A stretch of 49,256 bases of DNA, from contig CALXOZ010000016.1 of the NCBI GenBank assembly GCA_944390195.1, positions 1 to 49,256 on the forward strand, given 5' to 3'. A program made the position numbers and the translations under genes. Each line of letters begins with the position of its first letter. Position 1 is the first letter of the stretch. The stretch comes from an uncultured Alphaproteobacteria bacterium (GTDB lineage Bacteria > Pseudomonadota > Alphaproteobacteria > CAAGCB01 > CAG-977). This document shows positions 1-8,810 of the stretch, piece by piece. The notes beneath the pieces were generated by a model. The model made no database searches. It was given only the letters and a program-made list of their open reading frames with translations, and was not told the origin of the DNA.

Positions 1-81
1 CTTTCCTCCGATCAGACCGATTGTTGTAGCGACAGGGCAATGAATTTGTGTGTCGGTGTTTTTTTTTCTTATAGCTGCCAT
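1..81 (-). CDS. HxlR-family transcriptional regulator, 5' end only (cut by window edge)
   Basis: The first 27 codons of a minus-strand gene lie here; the rest is outside the window. The ATG has GAAAGGA about 9 nt upstream. Residues 15-27 read CPVATTIGLIGGK, which matches the conserved first helix of HxlR winged-helix regulators, where a Cys-Pro pair is followed by an L-I-G-G-K-W segment; the Cys is the redox or electrophile sensor in some members. It is divergent from the copper ATPase gene, with about 100 bp between the two starts, so it might act on that promoter, but HxlR proteins are not the usual copper sensors. The family call rests on a short stretch. Confidence 0.7.
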   Translation of the reverse strand, partial: MAAIRKKNTDTQIHCPVATTIGLIGGK

Positions 82-184
82 TTTACAGTATCCTTTCAGA
101 CAGTATGTATGGAAAAAGTGCGTTCTTGCAAAAAGGAAATGATAGGGCGAAACTGTTTTTAATGAAACAGAGTTTGGAAAAAAA

Positions 185-2644
185 ATGAAAAAACAATCCT
201 TCAATATTTCCGGAATGAGCTGTTCCGCGTGTAGTGCCAGAGTTTATAAAGCGGTTGATTCTTTGCCCGCAGTTCAAGATGTCAGTGTGAATTTACTGAA
301 AAACAGTATGCTTGTTTTATATGATGAAACGGCATTGTCCGAACAGGATATTATAAACAGTGTCCGCAAAGCGGGGTATGAAGCCTTTATAGAATCGTCT
401 TCTTTTTCAAAAAGCTCTGACGATCCGGATCGAAAAGACTTAAAATGCCGATTGATTGCCAGCATGATATTAACATTGTTTTTGATGTTTTTTTCCATGG
501 GAAAGATGTTGAATTTTCCTTTTTACGCGGCAATGGCATCAAAAATGAGTGCGCAAACGACAGGCATAATACAGTTTTTAATCGCTTCATGTGTTGTTTT
601 CCTTAATTTTGATTATTTTAAAAAGGGATGCGTTTCATTATTTCATAAAGCGCCGAACATGGATTCACTGGTCGCTTTGGGAGCTGGAGCGGCTTTTATT
701 TTCAGTGCGGCAGTTCTTTACAGGGATGTTTTTTCTTCAAATGCCGGACAGATTTTTCCAGAGCTTTATTTTGAATCAACGGCTATGATCTTAACATTGA
801 TCACGTTGGGGCGTTTTTTGGAAAACGGAGCTAAAAATAAAGCGAATGCGGCATTGGAACATTTGACGACATTGGCGCCGCAAACGGCAACGGTCGTCCG
901 TAACGGTGTTCAAAGCGTTATCGCTTTGGATTCTTTGAAAGAGGGGGATACGGTCGTTGTCAAGACAGGGGAACGTTTGGCGGCGGATGGCATTGTTTTG
1001 GAAGGTCGAGGCGTTTTGGATGAATCCGCTTTGACGGGAGAAAGTAGGCTTGTCAAAAAAACGGCGGGTGATCCGGTGATGGCGGCTTCCATTAATACAG
1101 CGGGGTATTTCTTAATGCGCGCCGACAAAGTCGGACAGAATACGGTGTTGGCTCAGATCATACGTCTGGTTGATGAAGCGACTTCTTCAAAAGCGCCGAT
1201 TGCTCGATTGGCTGATCGGGTTAGCGGTGTTTTCGTTCCCGTCGTCATGTTGATCGGTCTGGTATGTGTAACGTTTTGGTTGATGAATGGTTATGATATC
1301 GGTTTCGCTTTGTCGAAAGGGATTTCCGTATTGGTGATTTCCTGTCCGTGCGCTTTGGGGTTGGCGACGCCGACCGCTATTATGGTCGGTTCGGGAAGGG
1401 CTGCTTTACAAGGCGTTTTGTTTAAATCGTCCGCCGCGCTGGAAATGGCGGGACGTATTGATTGTGTTGTTTTAGATAAAACGGGGACTGTTACAAAAGG
1501 AAAACCAAGTGTAACGGATATTCTTAGCGTCAACGGGGCGTCAAATGAAGAAATTATGGAAACGGCGGTTTCTTTGGAAAAAATGTCGGAGCATACGCTT
1601 GCGGCGGCGTTCGCGGATTATGCAAAACAGCATGAAGTTAAAACTTATCCTGTCGATAATTTCCAACAAATGCAAGGAAAAGGGATCGGAGGATTTGTCA
1701 ATGGTGTGTTTTGCCGTATAGGAAATGCAAAAATATTAAAAGATGCCGGAATTGCCAGAGATTTTGAAGATTTGGAGTCCTCTTTGGCTCAAGATGCGAA
1801 AACAGTTTTGTATTGTGTGCGGGAAAAAGAGGTGTTAGGCATAATAGGTGTTGCGGATCCTGTAAAAAAAGAAGCGGAATCTGTTGTATCGACGTTAAAA
1901 CGGATGGGGATCTCGGTTATTCTTTTGACAGGGGATAATCACAAGACCGCTTCGGCTGTTGCTAAAAAGATCGGCGTGGATGATTTTTCCAGTGAAATGT
2001 TGCCTCAGGACAAAGAAAACAAAATCCGTTTTTTGCAAAACTCGTCAAAAAAAGTCGCCATGGCTGGAGACGGTATTAATGACGCTCCCGCTTTGTCAAG
2101 AGCCGATATCGGAATTGCTATCGGTTCGGGAACGGATATCGCTTTGGAATGTGCCGATGTCGTCTTGATGAAAAGCGATTTAAACGATCTTGTCTTTTCT
2201 TTGTCTTTAGGGCGGGCGGTTTTGCGCAATATAAAAGAAAACCTTTTTTGGGCTTTCTTTTATAACAGTCTTGCCATTCCCGTTGCCGCCGGTGTTTTTT
2301 ATCACATTAACGGCTTGTCGCTGAATCCGATGATTGCCGCAGGCGCTATGAGCTTCAGTTCCGTTTGTGTTGTTTTGAACGCTTTGCGGCTACAACGTTT
2401 TTCAAATAAATCTTACGATCAGAAAGGAAACGATATGAAAAAAAATATTATGATAGAAGGAATGAAGTGCGAACATTGTTCAAATTTTGTTGCAAAAGCC
2501 CTTAAAGAAATTGACGGTGTCGATCATGTTTCTGTGGATCTTTCCTCTAAAACGGCTCAAGTGCAAACGAACAAACCCGTTGCCGACGATGTGTTGAGAC
2601 AAGCGGTTGAACAAGCCGGTTTTGAAGTCAAAGACATTCAATAA
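185..2644 (+). CDS. copA: Copper-exporting P1B-type ATPase with a CopZ-like domain fused at the C-terminus
   Basis: This 819-residue inner-membrane ATPase pumps Cu(I) out of the cytosol. The N-terminal heavy-metal domain carries GMSCSAC (residues 10-16). Then come the actuator motif TGES (about 284), the membrane metal site SCPCALGLATP (about 386), the phosphorylation site DKTGTVT (about 431) and the hinge GDGINDAP (about 628). The last 69 residues (751-819) form a second metal-binding domain with GMKCEHC. This domain begins with its own in-frame ATG behind a good ribosome-binding site, so it looks like a copZ gene fused to copA, or one still made separately. Usual CopA proteins carry their metal-binding domains at the N-terminus only. 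The gene is divergent from an HxlR regulator. Confidence 0.95.
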   Translation: MKKQSFNISGMSCSACSARVYKAVDSLPAVQDVSVNLLKNSMLVLYDETALSEQDIINSVRKAGYEAFIESSSFSKSSDDPDRKDLKCRLIASMILTLFLMFFSMGKMLNFPFYAAMASKMSAQTTGIIQFLIASCVVFLNFDYFKKGCVSLFHKAPNMDSLVALGAGAAFIFSAAVLYRDVFSSNAGQIFPELYFESTAMILTLITLGRFLENGAKNKANAALEHLTTLAPQTATVVRNGVQSVIALDSLKEGDTVVVKTGERLAADGIVLEGRGVLDESALTGESRLVKKTAGDPVMAASINTAGYFLMRADKVGQNTVLAQIIRLVDEATSSKAPIARLADRVSGVFVPVVMLIGLVCVTFWLMNGYDIGFALSKGISVLVISCPCALGLATPTAIMVGSGRAALQGVLFKSSAALEMAGRIDCVVLDKTGTVTKGKPSVTDILSVNGASNEEIMETAVSLEKMSEHTLAAAFADYAKQHEVKTYPVDNFQQMQGKGIGGFVNGVFCRIGNAKILKDAGIARDFEDLESSLAQDAKTVLYCVREKEVLGIIGVADPVKKEAESVVSTLKRMGISVILLTGDNHKTASAVAKKIGVDDFSSEMLPQDKENKIRFLQNSSKKVAMAGDGINDAPALSRADIGIAIGSGTDIALECADVVLMKSDLNDLVFSLSLGRAVLRNIKENLFWAFFYNSLAIPVAAGVFYHINGLSLNPMIAAGAMSFSSVCVVLNALRLQRFSNKSYDQKGNDMKKNIMIEGMKCEHCSNFVAKALKEIDGVDHVSVDLSSKTAQVQTNKPVADDVLRQAVEQAGFEVKDIQ
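2421..2437 (+). promoter_or_regulatory. Internal ribosome-binding site and ATG for a free CopZ-like chaperone
   Basis: AGAAAGGA at 2421-2428 is followed 6 nt later by ATG at 2435, in frame with copA (codon 751). Initiation here would give a 69-residue protein that is exactly the CopZ-like domain. The spacing is better than that of the copA start itself. That it is used is inference. Confidence 0.5.
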
Positions 2645-2693
2645 AACCGCTGGAACCTTTTTAGGATATATATTTGACGGATCGGGTTGGATT

Positions 2694-3800
2694 TCAAGGT
2701 GTGTTTGTGCCTGTTTCTGGTGATTCTTTCCACCAATGACTGGTTTTTGTTACACCGGGGATCAATTTTTGCCCCATTTCTGGAGTCATCAGTTCAATGG
2801 CGGAATTTTTTATTTCTTCGACCACTTTCCTGATGGAAACGTCCCACTGATGCCAAGCAAGATCATATGCGCCCCAATGGATCGGCAACAATCGTTTTGC
2901 TTTTAAATCCCGCGCCGCTCGCACGGCTTGATCCGGAAACAAGTGAATCGTAGACCAATCTTTGTTCCAAGCATCAATTTCTAAAGCGACCCAATCAAAC
3001 GGTCCGAACTTTTCCCCGATTTCTGAAAAGTGTCGACCGTAACCGGAATCTCCGCCCCAGAAGATTTTTTGATGCGGCGTTTCAATGATATAGGAGTTCC
3101 ACAGGCTTTTATTTCTGTCGAACAGACCTCTGGAAGAATAATGAACTCCTTCTGTCGCAGTTATCTTTATACCGTTTTCTTCAAGTGTTTCGCGCCATCC
3201 TGTTTCCGTAATTCTGTCAGGAGAGATCCCCCAGTGAATTAAAGTCGTCTTCATTCCATAAGGAACGATAAAATGACCTTTTTTTATAGATTGAACAGTT
3301 TTGCGCTCTAAATGGTCGTAATGATTATGCGTGATCAGAATGTAATCGAATTCCGGCAGATTTTGACGCTTGATCGGAGCCTCTTGATATCTTTTCACCG
3401 TGCGCGGAACGGGAGAGGCATTATCAAAGACTAAATCAATGCCTATTCTTAATCCCGATAATTCCAGAATTGCCGAAGAATGTCCCAGCCAATAAACGGT
3501 ATTGTTTTCAGGTTGCTGTGAAAAATCCGGTTTTTGCATTTTTATCGGTTTTTTAGGGCCGTGAGAATCGGAAAGTAACAATTTTAGTAAACTGACTTTG
3601 TCGGAATATTCTTTTTTTACCGGAAGAGGCATGGGTTTAGGGCTTTGAAACCGACCGTTTTTAAAATAGGATAATTTTTGAAAAGAGCTAAGTTCTTTTT
3701 TAGAAGGGCTTTTCCCCTTTTCTTGTATCAAAGAGAAAAACGGAAATGCGAAAAAGCCGATTAAGATGAAGACTGAAAACAATAAAACGGATTTTTTCAT
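2694..3800 (-). CDS. Metallo-beta-lactamase-fold hydrolase, NAPE-PLD/UlaG-like, membrane-anchored or exported
   Basis: The 368-residue product starts with a hydrophobic N-terminal segment (residues 4-24), so it is exported or anchored facing the periplasm. Metal ligands are visible: THNHYDHL (H158, H160, D162, H163), GGDSGYG near residue 250, and LPIHWGAY near residue 310. The WLGHSS entry strand and the overall order are typical of the NAPE-hydrolysing phospholipase D-like branch of beta-lactamase-fold enzymes (phosphodiesterases or lactonases); the substrate cannot be read from sequence. It is divergent from the flavodoxin gene, and the shared intergenic region holds two MerR-type promoters. 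The DUF3737 and cyclophilin-like genes carry the same promoter type. Confidence 0.88.
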   Translation of the reverse strand: MKKSVLLFSVFILIGFFAFPFFSLIQEKGKSPSKKELSSFQKLSYFKNGRFQSPKPMPLPVKKEYSDKVSLLKLLLSDSHGPKKPIKMQKPDFSQQPENNTVYWLGHSSAILELSGLRIGIDLVFDNASPVPRTVKRYQEAPIKRQNLPEFDYILITHNHYDHLERKTVQSIKKGHFIVPYGMKTTLIHWGISPDRITETGWRETLEENGIKITATEGVHYSSRGLFDRNKSLWNSYIIETPHQKIFWGGDSGYGRHFSEIGEKFGPFDWVALEIDAWNKDWSTIHLFPDQAVRAARDLKAKRLLPIHWGAYDLAWHQWDVSIRKVVEEIKNSAIELMTPEMGQKLIPGVTKTSHWWKESPETGTNTP

Positions 3801-3830
3801 ATTTTCCTCTTTTGTTTGATCTTTTTTTTA

Positions 3831-3861
3831 AAGGTACATATTAAAGTTGACTTCAAGTCAA
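3831..3861 (-). promoter_or_regulatory. MerR-type promoter of the beta-lactamase-fold gene
   Basis: Read on the minus strand: -35 TTGACT (3861-3856), a spacer of exactly 19 bp (3855-3837) holding the dyad TGAAGTCAACTTTAA, and -10 TACCTT (3836-3831). An overlong 19-bp spacer with an inverted repeat is the hallmark of promoters activated by MerR-family regulators such as MerR, SoxR and AdhR. Confidence 0.7.
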
Positions 3862-3873
3862 GAAAAAAAACGC

Positions 3874-3904
3874 TTGATTTAAAGTTAACTTTAAGGGATA
3901 GGCT
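3874..3904 (+). promoter_or_regulatory. MerR-type promoter of the flavodoxin gene
   Basis: Plus strand: -35 TTGATT (3874-3879), a 19-bp spacer (3880-3898) containing the perfect palindrome TTAAAGTTAACTTTAA, and -10 TAGGCT (3899-3904). It lies about 30 bp before the flavodoxin start and back to back with the divergent promoter at 3831-3861. Confidence 0.7.
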
Positions 3905-3933
3905 GAAAAAGTGCTTTAAAAGGAAAAGTTGAA

Positions 3934-4512
3934 ATGAAAAAACATCTTGTGAAATTTTTTATTCTGATAAACTTGATATGTTTAACATCTTTTGCCTTGG
4001 CGCAGGATGTAAAAGGAGAAACGGATATGGATACACTAAAACCGAAGATATTGATTGCCTATTATTCTTACAGCGGGAATACGAGAGCTGTCGCTGAAGC
4101 AATCCGGCAGGAAACGGGAGGGGTTTTGTTTGAAATAAAATCAAATCATGCTTATCCGGAATCGTATCGGGACATGACAAAGCAGGCGCAAGAGGAAATC
4201 AAGGCGGGTTTTCGTCCTGTATTGACAGGACAGGTTGATAATATGGGTCAATACGATGTCGTATTCATAGGATCTCCGAACTGGTGGGGGACGATAACGC
4301 CTCATATCAGCAGTTTTTTAGCGCAATATGATTTGAACGGCAAGACAGTCGTTCCATTTATTACGCATGGCGGCGGTGGTGTTCAAAATACGGTTCGCGA
4401 TCTGAGTGTTCAATGCAAAGGGTGTAAGGTTTCAGAAAAAGCGTGGGTCGGATATGGAAATGAAACCGAAGGTGTGCGTGATTGGATTAAAGCTGTAAAA
4501 ATATTGCCCTGA
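3934..4512 (+). CDS. Exported flavodoxin-family protein
   Basis: The 192-residue product has a signal peptide (residues 1-24, ending SFALAQ) followed by a flavodoxin-like domain. SYSGNT (residues 45-50) is the FMN phosphate-binding loop, and GSPNWWGT and THGGGG are the other two flavin-contacting loops of the Flavodoxin_4 type. Export implies electron transfer or quinone/NADPH-type reduction in the periplasm; the partner is unknown. AAAAGG stands just before the ATG. It is divergently transcribed from the beta-lactamase-fold gene under a MerR-type promoter, and a terminator hairpin follows, so it is probably monocistronic. The stop codon is TGA. Confidence 0.9.
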   Translation: MKKHLVKFFILINLICLTSFALAQDVKGETDMDTLKPKILIAYYSYSGNTRAVAEAIRQETGGVLFEIKSNHAYPESYRDMTKQAQEEIKAGFRPVLTGQVDNMGQYDVVFIGSPNWWGTITPHISSFLAQYDLNGKTVVPFITHGGGGVQNTVRDLSVQCKGCKVSEKAWVGYGNETEGVRDWIKAVKILP

Positions 4513-4516
4513 TACA

Positions 4517-4560
4517 ATAAAGGAAGCGTCCTGAAAAAGTGAAAAAGGATGCTTTCTTTT
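4517..4560 (+). terminator. Terminator after the flavodoxin gene
   Basis: AAGGAAGCGTCC pairs with GGATGCTTTCTT across an A-rich loop, with two G-U wobbles, and runs into TTTT. It lies 7 nt after the stop codon. Confidence 0.6.
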
Positions 4561-5188
4561 ATGGTATTCCCTTTATGCCAAAAAGACGGGATTGCGGTGC
4601 GGAAATGTCGGCTTGAAAAAAAGGATGAATGGAGGATTGCCCAAAACGTTTTTTGTAAGGATAAAGATCATAACGTATGAGCGACTGCCTAGAATAATGC
4701 ATTGGAAAGTTTATGCTTTTCATAAGAATTGTACGAGGAAACGGAGTACGTTTGAATCCGAAGTATGTTTTAATAACAGAAAAGGTTCATGAAGTCCCTG
4801 AAAACCGGTATGTCGCCGGTTTATCGTTCTTTTGAAAGGAAAAGATTGAAACGGCATTTAACGTAAAGACAAATGACCTTATATATATGATATATATGAA
4901 AGCATTTTCAATGCGGTTGGAAAAATGCGCAGGAAAGATCGGAGGCATTTGGAAACATCTCAGACAAAAAGGCTTGTTACATGAATCGAACATCGCTTTA
5001 ACGCAAAACGATGTGCGGTATTGCGATAAGTCTGACGGTGTATGGTTTTTTTTAGTTAAATCCTTGCTTAAAGAAGAAACGTTCTGCCTTTTAAATATTT
5101 CTATGTTGTGTCTCCTCATAAGTACAATGTTTCAAGCAGACATTTTTTTCTTGTCCGTTTTTTTATTCTTGCAACGGTATGGGAAATC
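4561..5188. other. Gap without a convincing gene
   Basis: Only short overlapping frames with no recognisable protein character are present. A hairpin AAACCGG / CCGGTTT with a 7-nt loop lies at 4802-4822 but lacks a clear U run. Nothing else is apparent. Confidence 0.5.
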
Positions 5189-6046
5189 TCAGGAAGAAAC
5201 TTTCTCATTTTCGATAATTTGACACGAAGAATTCTTATGATGATAACTGTCAATAATGATCGCATCAATGTGATCCGCTTGTATTCGTCCGCTTTCCGGA
5301 TTTTTTACGCTTGTCAGGGAACCTTTTATTTTCGCCCGTACATCGCTATATTCAAAAGCAAGATCGGTATCAATCATTTCACAATTTTCCAAAACAAGAT
5401 TTTGAGCATAACACAAAGGTTGTGTTCCGATGATTTTGCAATTAATGAATTTTAAATTTTTGGAATACCAACCTAAATATTCTCCGGAAATGACACAATC
5501 TTCAATAACGGCGTCCCGAGCATGCCAAAAAGCGTCTTTTGTGTTTAAAATGCTTTTTTTCAGTCTTGTGTTTTTAACATACTGGAATGAATATTTTGCA
5601 TTCATGGTTAATCGAGAAATATTCATGTGTTCGCTTCTCAAGAAAGGATATTCAGAGTCCAAACGAACATTGTCCAGCGTTAATTTTTTACAGAACCAAG
5701 CAAATTCAAGCGAATTAATGAAGCTGTTTGAAATTTCGGAATCAACGCATTCACGCAAGGCTTTAATTCCGGACAAAGTGCAATCAATCAATTTCACTTT
5801 GCGGTCATACCATAAAGCGGCGCGGGAATTTTGCGTAAACGAACAATTTTCGATCAAACCGTTTTTCAAATGCCATAAAGGGTAACGAAGGTCGAACAGG
5901 CAGTTTTTAACTTTGATATTCCTGCATTCTTTTAGGGGGGATTCTCCATCGGCTTCACCTTGGAAATTACAATTTGAGACGGTTTTTGTTTTCAAAGCGT
6001 ATAAAGCTCTTTCCTGATCGAAAGTAAGATTTTCATAACGTGTCAT
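5189..6046 (-). CDS. DUF3737-family right-handed repeat protein
   Basis: The 285-residue protein is made of short repeats such as 'x-x-x-N-C-x-h-x-x-x', predicting a beta-helix. The opening RYENLTFDQERALYALK and the GEADGESPLKECRNIKVKNC block are characteristic of DUF3737, whose biochemical role is unknown. Start choice: three consecutive ATGs lie at 6052, 6049 and 6046; AAAGG is best spaced for 6046, and upstream in-frame codons to 6166 lie across or before the predicted promoter and so cannot be in the mRNA. It has no signal peptide and is cytosolic by prediction. The MerR-type promoter upstream groups it with the beta-lactamase-fold, flavodoxin and cyclophilin-like genes. Confidence 0.82.
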   Translation of the reverse strand: MTRYENLTFDQERALYALKTKTVSNCNFQGEADGESPLKECRNIKVKNCLFDLRYPLWHLKNGLIENCSFTQNSRAALWYDRKVKLIDCTLSGIKALRECVDSEISNSFINSLEFAWFCKKLTLDNVRLDSEYPFLRSEHMNISRLTMNAKYSFQYVKNTRLKKSILNTKDAFWHARDAVIEDCVISGEYLGWYSKNLKFINCKIIGTQPLCYAQNLVLENCEMIDTDLAFEYSDVRAKIKGSLTSVKNPESGRIQADHIDAIIIDSYHHKNSSCQIIENEKVSS

Positions 6047-6074
6047 CATCATAGCCTTTATAATAGTTTCCCTC

Positions 6075-6105
6075 AGGGTACATGTTAAAGTCAACTTTAA
6101 GTCAA
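6075..6105 (-). promoter_or_regulatory. MerR-type promoter of the DUF3737 gene
   Basis: Minus strand: -35 TTGACT (6105-6100), a 19-bp spacer (6099-6081) with TTAAAGTTGACTTTAA across its junction, and -10 TACCCT (6080-6075). The -35, dyad and spacer length match the sites at 3831-3861 and 10948-10978. Confidence 0.7.
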
Positions 6106-6647
6106 GATTTTTTATTTTTAAATTTTTTCGATGTGATAAAAAGCTTTGAAAATGATAAAAGCGCAAAAACGGCGGTTTTGATTAATGCGGCTGTTGAGGG
6201 TGTATTTGGGTATGGAAGTTCTTAAACATCATTTAACGTCTTGTTTCTTTATCCGATTGTCTGAAAACGGGCGCGATCTGCAGTCCGGATCTTTTTGATT
6301 TCAGAAGTGGCGGTCAGCTTCTTTAAAATTGAGCGCCGAAAGCATGGTTGAAACGAATATCGGTCTGTAAGAACATCTTTTCAGCAGGTTGTCATTTCCC
6401 ATTTATCGAAGTAAAAGAAACCGTTGCAATTTAAACGGTTTGTTGAAAGGGGGCCGGCTGTATCGGAAAATGTTTTTGTGCGGATTGTCAAATATGGAAA
6501 TGTTGTTGAAAAACGATTGTATGACAAAGGTCTTTCGCTTTAAAGTCTTTTATGAATATCGTATCATCTTGAGAATGTTACGGGTGAAAGGAATTTCCGA
6601 TTTACTTTTTTTACAAGCGTTTTCCGGATCGGATCAAGAAGGGAAAA
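6106..6647. other. Gap without a convincing gene
   Basis: Upstream of the MerR-type promoter the sequence carries only short random-looking frames, including one running into the start of the next gene. I see no RNA or repeat. Confidence 0.45.
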
Positions 6648-7295
6648 ATGAAAAGTTATTACGTCAACAATAAATCTTCAAAATTGATTGTTTTCTTTTC
6701 AGGTTGGGGGTGTGATGAAAATCAGTTCCAGCCGATGAAAGACATTTTGCATGATGTCTTGATTTTATTTGATTACGATAACTTGATTATTCCTTTCGAC
6801 TTTTCAAAGTACTCTGAAATTGATGTGATCGCTTATTCTGCGGGTGTGTTTATGTCTTCTTTGCTTGCAAGATCTTTCTCCCGCATCAATCAACAAATTG
6901 CAATCAACGGCAACCCTTTTTTATTTGATGAATCTTTGGGCTTGTCAAACGCTGTCGTAAGGGTTTTGGAATCGGTTAATGCGGAAAACTATTTGGATTT
7001 CAGACGTCGCTATATGGTTTTGACGCAAAAAGAGTTTGAAGATTACAATTATTATCAGTCTCAGAGAAGTGTGGACAGTTGTGAAAACGAGTTGTCCTTT
7101 TTAAAAAGATTGTATAAAACGCATAAGCATTTGATCCGGAACGATTTTAACAAAGCTTTGTTTTCACAGAACGAACCGTTCTTTAATTTGGAAAACCAAA
7201 AGGCGTTTTATGGAGACAAAATAAAGATTGTTCCCGAAGCCCGTCATCATTTGTTTTTTAAATTCAAGTCGTTTGAAGAAATTTTATCGTATTAA
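6648..7295 (+). CDS. BioG-like pimeloyl-ACP methyl ester esterase family (DUF452) protein
   Basis: The 215-residue alpha/beta hydrolase-like protein has the BioG-family layout: KLIVFFSGWGCDENQF (residues 12-27), a short YDY segment, then AYSAGVFM with the presumed nucleophile Ser, INGNPFLFDESLGL, and a late His in EARHHLFF. BioG releases pimeloyl-ACP from its methyl ester to feed biotin synthesis; several intracellular or host-associated bacteria use it in place of BioH. No other bio gene is nearby, so the role is from family only. The ATG has AAGGGAAAA just upstream. Confidence 0.75.
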   Translation: MKSYYVNNKSSKLIVFFSGWGCDENQFQPMKDILHDVLILFDYDNLIIPFDFSKYSEIDVIAYSAGVFMSSLLARSFSRINQQIAINGNPFLFDESLGLSNAVVRVLESVNAENYLDFRRRYMVLTQKEFEDYNYYQSQRSVDSCENELSFLKRLYKTHKHLIRNDFNKALFSQNEPFFNLENQKAFYGDKIKIVPEARHHLFFKFKSFEEILSY

Positions 7296-7504
7296 TGTGT
7301 ATTAATGATTCGGGACAAGATTGTTTTCACAAAAGGCAAATAATGATTGTTTACATGGATTTTTGCATATTTTTTTATGATGTGTGAAAATTTTTGTTTT
7401 TCTGGTTTATGTCATGTTGTTTTGCTTGTAAAAAAAAGATGGATACTTTGTTGGTGAAAGCTATCCTGTTTTATCAGGCGGACAAAATATTCATGAGGCT
7501 TTTT

Positions 7505-8017
7505 ATGAAAAGATTGTTTTTATTTTTGACAGCATTTTTATCATATTCTTCGGCGGTTTTGGCGAATCCCGCCTGCGCCGTTTGCACTGTGGCGATAGGG
7601 GCTTCGTTGGGGATCGCCAGAAAATTGGGAGTGCCCGATGCCGTAGTCGGCTTGTGGGCGGGCGCATTGTTGACATTATTGGGGTATTGGACGATTCTTT
7701 TTTTTGATAAAAAAGGTTGGCATTTTCGCGGCAGGGACTTTTTATTGATGCTGCTTTGCGTCGGGACGATCGGTTTTATTTATATTCGAGAAGTTGTTTA
7801 TACACCGGTGGTCATTTGGAATGTCTTTTATCTTGATCCGATTTTGTTCAGTACGCTCTTAGGTATGGCTTTATTTATTTATTCTCAGAAATTGTATCAA
7901 TGGATGAAAGCCAGAAATAACGGTCATGCTCATTTTCCGTTTGAAAAAGTCGTATTGCCTGTCGTGTGGCTGTTGATTGCGAGTGTTTATTTTACTTATT
8001 TCCCCATTTCCCTTTAA
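7505..8017 (+). CDS. Polytopic membrane protein with a CxxCTVAIGASLG motif
   Basis: The 170-residue protein has a signal-like first helix (residues 3-18), then ANPACAVCTVAIGASLGIARKLGV and four further hydrophobic segments. The paired cysteines right after the first helix suggest a thiol-redox or metal function at the membrane surface; I recall this motif from uncharacterised membrane proteins but know no assigned function. Start choice: ATG 7505 has GAGG 6 nt upstream and starts a good signal sequence; an in-frame upstream start at 7394 would add 37 residues without signal character. It is followed after 12 nt by the 8030 gene, so the two form an operon. Confidence 0.7.
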   Translation: MKRLFLFLTAFLSYSSAVLANPACAVCTVAIGASLGIARKLGVPDAVVGLWAGALLTLLGYWTILFFDKKGWHFRGRDFLLMLLCVGTIGFIYIREVVYTPVVIWNVFYLDPILFSTLLGMALFIYSQKLYQWMKARNNGHAHFPFEKVVLPVVWLLIASVYFTYFPISL

Positions 8018-8029
8018 GGAGAGCCGGTT

Positions 8030-8611
8030 ATGAAAAAAGCGGAAGATATTAAAGAATTTATAGAAAGAATTGATGCTGCTAAAAAAATCAATCCGAAAGA
8101 CCTTTCGTCGGATCAAGATTTGACGATAGCGATTATGAATCTGATTTCGATTGAAGAGCATTTGGTTTTCAGCGGTGCGAAAACGGAAAAGACGTCATTT
8201 TATGATATGGTTGAAAACATACGGGAATTAAGAAAAACATTGATGCAAAAAATCATTCCACAGTATGAAGGGGAGGTTTGGTGCATATCAAAGCATTTAT
8301 TATCGTCTTCAATGCGATTGATGGAAGTCGGAACGAAACAACAAAGTTTGGGAAATAAAGAAGAGGCGTATCAGCTTTTTTCGCGTTCTTATGAGCTGTA
8401 TTGTCTTTTTTGGGGTCTGAATATGAATATATTGGACACGACGGACTTAAAGTGGATTGAAGATAAAAGAGAGGAAAGCCTACCGGAACGACAAGATCGT
8501 TTTCCCGAGGAAAAAGCGGAGCCTGTTTTTGAGGTAGAACCTAAAAAGGAAGGCGCTCTGGAAAAAATGAAGGCTTTTGTTAAAAAAGCGGTCGACTGTT
8601 GTATCGAGTAA
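8030..8611 (+). CDS. Conserved soluble helical protein, second gene of the operon
   Basis: The 193-residue product is mostly alpha-helical. The middle part, NLISIEEHLVFSGAKTEK and GEVWCISKHLLSSSMRLME, then a TPR-like stretch (QQSLGNKEEAYQLFSRSYEL), resembles an uncharacterised family I have seen in small-genome bacteria. The C-terminal third is charged and probably flexible. AAGGAG lies 10 nt before the ATG. It is tightly coupled to the CxxC membrane protein gene upstream, so it may be its cytosolic partner. No catalytic motif is visible. Confidence 0.7.
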   Translation: MKKAEDIKEFIERIDAAKKINPKDLSSDQDLTIAIMNLISIEEHLVFSGAKTEKTSFYDMVENIRELRKTLMQKIIPQYEGEVWCISKHLLSSSMRLMEVGTKQQSLGNKEEAYQLFSRSYELYCLFWGLNMNILDTTDLKWIEDKREESLPERQDRFPEEKAEPVFEVEPKKEGALEKMKAFVKKAVDCCIE

Positions 8612-8810
8612 AGTTTTTTCGCGTATCGTCTTTTAATTTGTTTTCTGGAGAGTTTTGTTTTTTTCTATTCTGGAATGCCTTGTTGATTTTGATGAGGGAA
8701 AAAGGGGCGGAGGTATTCCGATGATGAAGCCTGTAAAAAAGACGGAAAAGTGTGAATAATGCTGAAAGGCATAAAAATAAGGTCAGTATCAAGATGGAAA
8801 CCACGATCAC
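8580..8810 (-). CDS. Possible small single-span membrane protein (doubtful)
   Basis: This is a 76-codon frame with GTG start. The first 25 residues are strongly hydrophobic, followed by a basic tail, and the frame stays open upstream to a stop before a possible unstarted N-terminus. There is no ATG and no clear ribosome-binding site, and the 3' end overlaps the gene at 8030-8611 by 32 bp. It could be a remnant or chance. Confidence 0.2.
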   Translation of the reverse strand: MIVVSILILTLFLCLSALFTLFRLFYRLHHRNTSAPFSLIKINKAFQNRKKQNSPENKLKDDTRKNFTRYNSRPLF

